Position numbers and translations under genes: made by a program
Source: Catenovulum adriaticum
GTDB lineage: Bacteria > Pseudomonadota > Gammaproteobacteria > Enterobacterales > Alteromonadaceae
DNA length: 64,000 bases
NCBI RefSeq assembly: GCF_026725475.1
Contig: NZ_CP109965.1
Span: forward strand, 3,100,001 to 3,164,000
Direction: 5' to 3'
Shown here: positions 10,791-17,016 of the stretch, piece by piece
Numbering within the stretch: the stretch's first letter is position 1
Layout of the letters: every line of letters starts with the position of its first letter
The notes under the pieces: model-generated
What the model was told of the DNA's origin: nothing
Databases searched by the model: none
What the model saw: the letters and a program-made list of their open reading frames with translations, nothing else

Positions 10791-11948
10791 TTGAAAATTT
10801 TAAATATTAAAAAAACACTACCAGCATTGGCTGTATTAATCGCAACAGCCAGCAGCGCTAGTTATGCAACCACAGTAAAAATAGAAACTAACAAGGGCGA
10901 TATTGTCATTAACTTGTATGATGAAACCACCCCTAAAACAGTCGAAAATTTTTTGCATTATGTTAATGAAGGCAAATACAATAGCTCTTTCGTACACCGT
11001 TCAGTTGAAGATTTTATTGTTCAAGCTGGCTCTTACACTTGGAGCATTCAGGGTGAACAAGAAGAAGAATATGTCAATTCAATTGAAGCTCGCCAAATTG
11101 ATGAAAACGATGAAGATGAAACCGATATTTTTGTTGTTGAAAATGAACCTTTATGGTCAAACGTTAAAGGCACTATTGCAATGGCTAAAACCAGCCAAGA
11201 GCACAGTGCAACATCGAGCTGGTTTATTAATGTAGCGGATAACTCTGAAAATCTCGACCTGCAATCTAATGGTTTTACTGTATTTGGTGAAGTGATTGAA
11301 GGGATAGACATTGTAGAAGATATCAATGACCTAAGTATCTACAATTTTGGCGGCGCTTTAACTAATTTACCGCTGAGTGATTATGATACTGAAACAGATG
11401 TTGACCAAGATAACTTAGTTTATATTAGCCAAGTAACAGTAACAGCTGATTCAGATCAAGAAATAAACCCAACGCCTAATACCCTAATCTATCAAGATAA
11501 TATTGATTTAGTAAGTGAAATCAAAACAAATATAGATGAGCTTGTTGAATCAGCTGAAGGCTATTTAACACGAGCCGAAGAGGCATATACAAAAGCAGCT
11601 GAAATATCTCAAGAGAAAGCAGATATTGCGTCTGCAGCGGTATTGAAAATTGAAAAAAACTTACTTGAACTGGACAATCAATTAGATCTTGCCGAACAAT
11701 ATGTTGTAGATGTTCAAACAGCTGAAACCAACAATGAATCTGTACTAAAAATTGTTGAAATTCGTGATATGGCGGCAGAAGCTTATTATACCGCATATGA
11801 TGAATTAGATGCAGCCTATCAATCGGTAAAATCGGCTGAAGCAGCGGCTGAAAAAGAAAGCAGTGGCGGCGGCGGTGCCTTTTCGTGGTTGTTAGTTGCA
11901 ATAGCAGGCTTAACACTTGCTCGCAAAGCAAACAAAACAAAAGTTTAA
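10791..11948 (+). CDS. Secreted cyclophilin-type PPIase with GlyGly-CTERM
   Basis: About 386 aa from TTG 10791, which has GAGG a few nt upstream and gives a clean signal peptide (MKILNIKKTLPALAVLIATA, then SSASYA); the in-frame ATG 10734 would add 19 residues before it. A cyclophilin domain follows (IETNKGDIVINLYDETTPKT, FVHRSVEDFIVQAG, SSWFINVADN), then a helical Ala/Glu-rich region of about 120 residues that could form a coiled coil. The end is a Gly-rich GGGGAFSWLL membrane helix with an Arg/Lys tail: the GlyGly-CTERM signal processed by rhombosortase in bacteria with type II secretion. Predicted role is proline isomerisation at the cell surface. A strong terminator follows. Confidence 0.85.
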   Translation: MKILNIKKTLPALAVLIATASSASYATTVKIETNKGDIVINLYDETTPKTVENFLHYVNEGKYNSSFVHRSVEDFIVQAGSYTWSIQGEQEEEYVNSIEARQIDENDEDETDIFVVENEPLWSNVKGTIAMAKTSQEHSATSSWFINVADNSENLDLQSNGFTVFGEVIEGIDIVEDINDLSIYNFGGALTNLPLSDYDTETDVDQDNLVYISQVTVTADSDQEINPTPNTLIYQDNIDLVSEIKTNIDELVESAEGYLTRAEEAYTKAAEISQEKADIASAAVLKIEKNLLELDNQLDLAEQYVVDVQTAETNNESVLKIVEIRDMAAEAYYTAYDELDAAYQSVKSAEAAAEKESSGGGGAFSWLLVAIAGLTLARKANKTKV

Positions 11949-11978
11949 GTTAATTTTAAACTCATATTTTACTTATTC

Positions 11979-12004
11979 GCCGGTTAGCATTAACCGGCTT
12001 TTTT
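11979..12004 (+). terminator. Rho-independent terminator after cyclophilin gene
   Basis: Perfect 8-bp stem GCCGGTTA/TAACCGGC with a GCAT loop followed by six T. It ends the transcript about 30 nt after the stop codon and lies just left of the insertion sequence. Confidence 0.85.
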
Positions 12005-12052
12005 GTATTTAGTCACCTTCAAACCAGCACCAACTTACCCAATTTGTTATAA

Positions 12053-13805
12053 CCGTCATTCCGCACCTAGTTTTTAATTAATCTTGGTGTTTTTTTATTC
12101 AGTTGATCGTATTATTTAAAAAAAGACTTGACCTAGATCCCAGATCTTGATCTATTACTCTCTTTTGAGAGTGGTGATCACAATGCCTAACCCTTTTACT
12201 AAAACACTTGAACATCACGGCTTGGTGGCTGGTTTTTGTCATGAAATCCAATTGGTCGACTTAATTGACCGTAAACTCGGTCAATCAAACGATCGTACTT
12301 TAAGCTTTGGCCAACTGGTTTTGGCTATGGTGATAAATGGCTTGGGGTTTACTGGCCGAACGCTACACATGTACAGTGAGTACTTTAAAGATAAGCCACT
12401 TGAGCGCTTAATTGGTGAAGGCGTCAAGGCTGAGCAAATCAATGATGATGCGTTAGGTCGATGTTTAGACAAGCTGTATGAATTTGGTGTATCCAGTTTA
12501 TACCAAGATCTCGGCGAAACGGTTGTTAGTCACCTTGGTCTGGGCGGAGAATCACTACATTTAGACTCCACTAGCTTCCATTATGATGGTCAATCAAACG
12601 ATGTGGATGATGATGTTAATACTATCCACATTGCCAAAGGGTATTCTCGCGACCACCGCCCCGACTTAAACCAAGTGGTTTTAAACCTCATCTGTGAAAA
12701 TCAATCCGGCATTCCGGTTTATATGAAACCCGCCAGTGGCAACTGCAATGATATGGATGGGTTTAAAAAGATAGTTAAAGCCCATGTGAATAGCTTAAAG
12801 GCAGCACAACGCTGTCGCTACTTGGTGGGGGATGCTGCTTTATATGTTCAAGAATCCCTTTCTCATTTACAGCAAATCAATCAACTATTTATCACGCGTG
12901 TCCCTCAAACACTCAAAGAAGCTAAAACGCTCATCAAATTAGCTCCGACTTTAAGTTTTACGCCTTTATCTTCAGGCTACGAAGGCGTGTTTCATGAATG
13001 TGAATATGGTGGCGTAAAGCAAAAGTGGTTGCTAGTACGCAGTGAGCAAGCTGCTAAACGCGAAACACATACGTTAAGTAAGCGCATGCACAAACAAGCA
13101 GAGCAAGCACGTAAAAGCTTTAAACAACTCAGTCAAAAAATATTTGCTTGCGAAGGTGATGCACAAAAGTCATTGGAGGAATGGAAAAAGAAACAAATAC
13201 TCTGTGATGTTGAAGGGCAAGTTGAGCAAGTCCCCGCATTTGCCGGAAAAGGGCGACCTAAAAAAAATGAAAACCCGATACGGATTGATTACCAAATTAC
13301 AGGGCGTTTATTTACCCCGCTGGCTCGACGCCAAGCGGCACTGGAACAATTGGGGTTGTTTATCATTGCCACCAATGACATGAGTGAAGCGTTAACCATG
13401 GATAAAATGCTCAGCACGTATAAATCACAGCAATCAGTAGAAAAAGGCTTCCGCTTTCTGAAGAGCCCAGACTTTTTAACCAACGCCATTTTCTTGAAAA
13501 AGCCAGAACGAATAGAAGCGTTATTAATGGTGATGACGGTCTGTTTAATGGTATATGCAGCCTTGGAGCATCAGATCCGCAAACAACTTGTAGAGCAAGA
13601 GCAGTACTTCCCGGATATGAAATACAAACCCCATCAGAAACCCACCGCTCGCTGGGTGTTCCAATGCTTTCAAGGGGTCACCATCATGTATATCAACCAA
13701 GACACTGAGATCGTTGCTAATCTTGAGGATCGCAATCACACGATCATTGATTGCTTAGGTTATCATTACCAGAAAATTTATTCCTAAAAGTGGTGCGGAA
13801 GATCG
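12053..13805 (+). mobile_element. IS1634-type insertion sequence
   Basis: A 1753-bp element with one transposase. The outer ends are inverted: CCGTCATTCCGCACC on the left and, read on the opposite strand, CCGATCTTCCGCACC on the right (12 of 15 identical). GTTATAA occurs directly outside both ends (12046-12052 and 13806-13812), a plausible 7-bp target duplication. Because TTATAA is palindromic it could also be the outer part of the inverted repeat, so the exact ends are uncertain by a few bases. The element looks complete and recently mobile. Confidence 0.85.
12183..13787 (+). CDS. IS1634 family transposase
   Basis: 534 aa from ATG 12183 (GAGAG about 10 nt upstream); an in-frame ATG 36 nt earlier has no visible ribosome site. 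The N-terminal helical domain (DUF4277-like) is followed by a DDE catalytic core: Asp in LHLDSTSFHYDG, Asp in YLVGDAALYV and Glu in QSVEKGFRFLK, the family's YxxxxxxEKxFR-type signature. The frame is open throughout, so the enzyme is probably functional. It is the only gene in the element. Confidence 0.9.
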   Translation: MPNPFTKTLEHHGLVAGFCHEIQLVDLIDRKLGQSNDRTLSFGQLVLAMVINGLGFTGRTLHMYSEYFKDKPLERLIGEGVKAEQINDDALGRCLDKLYEFGVSSLYQDLGETVVSHLGLGGESLHLDSTSFHYDGQSNDVDDDVNTIHIAKGYSRDHRPDLNQVVLNLICENQSGIPVYMKPASGNCNDMDGFKKIVKAHVNSLKAAQRCRYLVGDAALYVQESLSHLQQINQLFITRVPQTLKEAKTLIKLAPTLSFTPLSSGYEGVFHECEYGGVKQKWLLVRSEQAAKRETHTLSKRMHKQAEQARKSFKQLSQKIFACEGDAQKSLEEWKKKQILCDVEGQVEQVPAFAGKGRPKKNENPIRIDYQITGRLFTPLARRQAALEQLGLFIIATNDMSEALTMDKMLSTYKSQQSVEKGFRFLKSPDFLTNAIFLKKPERIEALLMVMTVCLMVYAALEHQIRKQLVEQEQYFPDMKYKPHQKPTARWVFQCFQGVTIMYINQDTEIVANLEDRNHTIIDCLGYHYQKIYS

Positions 13806-13869
13806 GTTATAATGGCCTAATTAGCCCAAAGGCAAGTAAGCTCAAACCTGTTTGATTTAGGAATTATTA

Positions 13870-14358
13870 ATGCAAATTACAAAAAATACCGTTGTTCAAT
13901 TTAACTACACCATTACCGACAAAGAAGGTAAACAACTAGAAAGCAACCAAGGCGACACCCCTGTGGCTTATTTGCATGGCCATAACAATATGATGCCAGG
14001 TGTCGAAAAATCTTTAGAGGGTAAGCAAGCTGGCGACAGCTTTACCGTTACTTTACCACCGGAAGAAACTTACGGCATGCGTAACGAAAACGATGATGCA
14101 ATTCAACGTGTGCCAGCTAAACATCTACAAGGTGCCAAAGTATGGAAACCGGGCATGGTTGCTATTGTTAATACTGATCAAGGCCAACGCCAAGTGACGG
14201 TTATAAAAAGCGGTAAGTTTATGGTCACAGTAGATACCAATCCGCCTTTAGCCGGTAAAACACTCACCTTTGATTTATCGGTAAAAGAGGTAAGAGCGGC
14301 AACCACGGAAGAAGTCTCGCACGGTCATGCTCATGGCGTTGGCGGGCATCAGCACTAA
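13870..14358 (+). CDS. slyD: FKBP-type peptidyl-prolyl isomerase, SlyD-like
   Basis: 162 aa. The FKBP fold starts with VVQFNYTITDKEGKQLESN, followed by the YLHGHNNMMPGVEKSLEG motif and an insert-in-flap region (EETYGMRNEN to KAGKTLTFDL-like segments), as in SlyD. The C-terminus is histidine-rich (SHGHAHGVGGHQH) but shorter than the E. coli metal-binding tail. Expected role is cytoplasmic proline isomerase/chaperone with nickel binding for metalloenzyme maturation. AGGA lies 8 nt before the ATG. The insertion sequence sits about 65 nt upstream and may have displaced its promoter. Confidence 0.9.
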   Translation: MQITKNTVVQFNYTITDKEGKQLESNQGDTPVAYLHGHNNMMPGVEKSLEGKQAGDSFTVTLPPEETYGMRNENDDAIQRVPAKHLQGAKVWKPGMVAIVNTDQGQRQVTVIKSGKFMVTVDTNPPLAGKTLTFDLSVKEVRAATTEEVSHGHAHGVGGHQH

Positions 14359-14379
14359 TCATTCAGGATAATACATTCA

Positions 14380-14409
14380 CAACCAACATAACTTTGTTTA
14401 TGTTGGTTG
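14380..14409. repeat. 12-bp perfect inverted repeat
   Basis: CAACCAACATAA and TTATGTTGGTTG pair perfectly around a 6-nt loop, 21 nt after the slyD stop and 26 nt before the DUF3087 start codon. No T-run follows, so it may be a weak terminator, an mRNA-stabilising hairpin or a protein site. Confidence 0.6.
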
Positions 14410-14435
14410 CAGCTAAAAATGATAATGACATAAAT

Positions 14436-14942
14436 ATGCAACTAAAAAAAATAGACAAAGCAAGATACCGAAAACACCTAAACCAAGTCATTGTTGCCAG
14501 TATAGCCTTATTAGCAATTGGCAGTTTAGGCATAGCACAGCTATTAATAGCTTTATTTCCAGACCCATCTGGCACACATTTTCACTGGAATTTAACCGGT
14601 GTTATTATCACGTGCATCGCCATGTTTATTGGCTTTAATAAAATAAAACATCATGAGTTTATGCACGAAGTATATTATGTTTGGCGACTAAAACAGTCGC
14701 TTAACTTGATCACCCGAAAACTAAAAAAAGTACGGGCCGCTGCCGATCAAAATGATGTCAGCGCGATGCAAGTTCTTCATTATTATTACCAAGGCTGCCG
14801 CCAACTTTGGCAACTCGACGACAACACCATCACCATGGAAGAGCTCAGTATTTGGCAAGCCAAGCTAGACGTTAAAGCCGATGAACTTAATATTCAATTA
14901 AATACAACCGAATTTGATCCCGAAATACTAAAAAGCTTTTAG
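14436..14942 (+). CDS. DUF3087 membrane protein
   Basis: 168 aa from ATG 14436; the in-frame TTG 14394 lies inside the inverted repeat and would add a non-family extension. The protein begins MQLKKIDKARYRKHLNQVIV, with two TM helices (about 17-38 and 48-66) and a soluble helical C-terminus containing VYYVWRLKQSLNLITRKL. This is the DUF3087 pattern seen in marine Gammaproteobacteria; no function is established. It faces a MerR promoter downstream. Confidence 0.75.
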   Translation: MQLKKIDKARYRKHLNQVIVASIALLAIGSLGIAQLLIALFPDPSGTHFHWNLTGVIITCIAMFIGFNKIKHHEFMHEVYYVWRLKQSLNLITRKLKKVRAAADQNDVSAMQVLHYYYQGCRQLWQLDDNTITMEELSIWQAKLDVKADELNIQLNTTEFDPEILKSF

Positions 14943-14958
14943 CTTTTTAAAAATAAAT

Positions 14959-14989
14959 TTGACCTGTGTGTAACACCTAGCTTTATACT
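14959..14989 (+). promoter_or_regulatory. MerR-type promoter with 19-bp spacer and dyad
   Basis: A -35 TTGACC (14959-14964) and -10 TATACT (14984-14989) are separated by 19 bp, the over-long spacing typical of MerR-controlled promoters. The spacer overlaps the imperfect dyad CTGTGTGTAACACCTAG (14964-14980), symmetric as CTnnGTGT-A-ACACnnAG. The metal-loaded regulator would unwind this site to activate its own operon. Confidence 0.75.
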
Positions 14990-15032
14990 CATACCTATCG
15001 AATTAAACCTGTTTGAGTAAATGGGGGTCAAA

Positions 15033-15452
15033 ATGACAGTCGCTGAATTAGCAAAACAGTTTAAGATTAATCCAGATACGATACGCCATTATGTAAAAAT
15101 TGGCTTATTAATACCCACTCGCGATCCTAATAACGGCTATAAGCTTTTTAACTCGGATGATAAAACTCGATTGCATTTTATCCTTCAAGCCAAGTCGCTT
15201 GGTTTTTCACTGGCCGACATTAAAGTCATTATTGAACAGTCTGAAAGCGGTGAATCACCTTGTCCACAAGTTCGTGAAATTATGGCGCAACGACTGCTAG
15301 AAACCGAGCAAAAACTAGCACAAATGCAGGCCACTTATCAGCAAATGAAGCAAGCAATGCAAAAATGGCAAAAACAAAAAGATTGCTCTCCAACAGGTGA
15401 TCACATTTGTCATTTAATTGAAGACTTTTCAGGAGAAATAACTCATGAGTAG
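15033..15452 (+). CDS. MerR family metal-responsive regulator
   Basis: 139 aa from ATG 15033, preceded by GGGGG at ideal spacing. The HTH_MerR domain (MTVAELAKQFKINPDTIRHY, then LGFSLADIKVII) is followed by a dimerisation helix. Cys77 (SPCPQV), Cys118 and Cys126 (KDCSPTGDHICHLIE) match the metal-binding triad layout of ZntR/CadR/PbrR-type sensors. Its stop overlaps the permease start by 8 nt, so the two are cotranslated and the permease is the likely target. The metal (Zn, Cd, Pb or As-like thiophile) cannot be read from sequence. Confidence 0.85.
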   Translation: MTVAELAKQFKINPDTIRHYVKIGLLIPTRDPNNGYKLFNSDDKTRLHFILQAKSLGFSLADIKVIIEQSESGESPCPQVREIMAQRLLETEQKLAQMQATYQQMKQAMQKWQKQKDCSPTGDHICHLIEDFSGEITHE

Positions 15453-16635
15453 TTGTTGTAAACCAGAAAGCACACCAAAAAAAACCGCAAGTTCATGCTG
15501 CGGCCCGAGTGACCAGCCAAGCAGCCAAGCTTCAACAAATCAATCAACTTCATGTTGTGGTCCGAGCGATAATGCAAAACCAGCTGCCAGCTCATGTTGC
15601 GAACCCAATACAAAAGGCTTTTCAATTGACTGGATATTATCTGGCTCAATTGTATTTGTAGTAGCGACCTATAGTTTGTACTTGGTTAATTTTACTGACC
15701 TACAATTACCCCTACCCAATTGGTTAGAAACCATGGCAAGTACTTCATTTGAAATGTTTAACGCCATGTGGTGGGGATTATTGCTAGGCATAGTATTAGT
15801 TGGCTGGCTTAATCGGATTCCGCGTGAAATGATAATTTCAGTGTTAGGTAAAGGCCATACCAAACAAGGCATTGTTAGAGCCACACTAGCTGGTGTCACC
15901 CTAGATTTATGTAACCATGGTATTTTAATGGTCGCAATGAAATTGTATGAAAGAGGCGCTAGCTTAGGCCAAGTAATGGCTTTTTTAATCGCTAGCCCGT
16001 GGAATTCATTTACGCTAACCTTAATTTTAATCGGTTTGATTGGGCTTAAACTAACCTTGTTATTTATTGTCTTTTCAATGCTAATAGCTTGGTTAAGTGG
16101 GATTATTTTTGACCAGTTTGAAATGAAAGGCATAGTCCCTAACAACCCAAATAAAACAGATTTGCCAGATGGCTATAAGTTAAAAAGTGAAGTAAAACAT
16201 TTATTTAAAAATGCTGATCATTCGTTTAATGCATACAAAAACATGCTAAAAGACGGTTATAACGGCAGCAAAATGGTGATGCGCTGGATCTTTTTTGGCG
16301 TGGTAATGGTCGCCTTACTACGAGCATTTGTGCCTATGGATGTATTTGAAACTTGGTTTGGTGCAACAACGGCCGGCTTAGCGCTGACTTTATTAGCGGC
16401 AACCATTATTGAAGTATGCTCTGAAGGCTCAACCCCAATCGCAGCCGATTTAGTAACCCGAGCGAGTGCACCGGGCAATGCTTTTACTTTTTTAATGGCA
16501 GGTGCATCAACCGATTATACTGAAATTATGGCAATTAAAGACACGATGAAAAGCTGGAAAATAGCACTCGTTTTACCTTTAGTAACAGTGCCCCAAATTT
16601 TGCTAATTGGTTGGTTATTAAATACATTCGCTTAA
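15445..16635 (+). CDS. DUF318/ArsP-type permease with Cys-rich N-terminus
   Basis: 396 aa. The N-terminal 55 residues carry four SCCxP motifs (CC at 4-5, 18-19, 37-38, 51-52). Then comes a permease with about eight TM helices in two related halves, including LDLCNHGILMVAMKLYERG and a second half with EVCSEGSTPIAADLV, the PF03773 pattern. Related proteins export trivalent organoarsenicals or other soft metals. The vicinal cysteines probably capture a thiophilic metal and pass it to the pore. It has an AGGAG site and overlaps the MerR gene; the substrate is unproven. Confidence 0.8.
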   Translation: MSSCCKPESTPKKTASSCCGPSDQPSSQASTNQSTSCCGPSDNAKPAASSCCEPNTKGFSIDWILSGSIVFVVATYSLYLVNFTDLQLPLPNWLETMASTSFEMFNAMWWGLLLGIVLVGWLNRIPREMIISVLGKGHTKQGIVRATLAGVTLDLCNHGILMVAMKLYERGASLGQVMAFLIASPWNSFTLTLILIGLIGLKLTLLFIVFSMLIAWLSGIIFDQFEMKGIVPNNPNKTDLPDGYKLKSEVKHLFKNADHSFNAYKNMLKDGYNGSKMVMRWIFFGVVMVALLRAFVPMDVFETWFGATTAGLALTLLAATIIEVCSEGSTPIAADLVTRASAPGNAFTFLMAGASTDYTEIMAIKDTMKSWKIALVLPLVTVPQILLIGWLLNTFA

Positions 16636-16653
16636 ATATAAAACTTAAAATTT

Positions 16654-16684
16654 TGGGTGGTTGCAACAAGTAAAGCACCACCCA
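16654..16684 (+). terminator. Stem-loop after permease gene
   Basis: TGGGTGGT pairs with ACCACCCA around a 15-nt loop, and flanking AAATTT/AAATTT segments can extend the stem. It starts 19 nt after the permease stop. There is no long T-run, so efficiency is uncertain. Confidence 0.5.
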
Positions 16685-17016
16685 GAAATTTGAATAAAAG
16701 CGAAGCTGCACAATGCAATAGCCAAGTTTCTTCGTCCAAAACTCTACACCTTCCAACTAAAACAAGTCTAATTTTTTACACTTGCTATCTACCAAAAGTT
16801 ATCGTTTAATTATAACCAGTTGTTTGAACTGTAAACTTACAAAAAAGAGTTTTCGTGCCAGGTGCACTAATGCAGCAGTTGTATGAATGCAATAAAACAG
16901 TGACCTCTTTAGTTAATACTCATCTCAGGTTTACAAAAATAATAAATTCACAAAAATGATGTACGCATAAAGACTGAATCAACATTCATTTATTTGTATT
17001 TTACAGGGGCATAAGC
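16685..17016. other. Intergenic, no recognised element
   Basis: About 330 AT-rich bases between the permease stem-loop and the 974-aa gene. I see no ORF with a ribosome site and no clear dyad; the promoter of the downstream gene must be here. A GGGG Shine-Dalgarno (about 17004-17007) marks the next start. Confidence 0.4.

Noticed and set aside
11521..11940. 139-aa minus-strand ORF
   Set aside because: Shadow of the Ala/Glu-rich helical region of the cyclophilin gene; composition is an artefact of codon complement.
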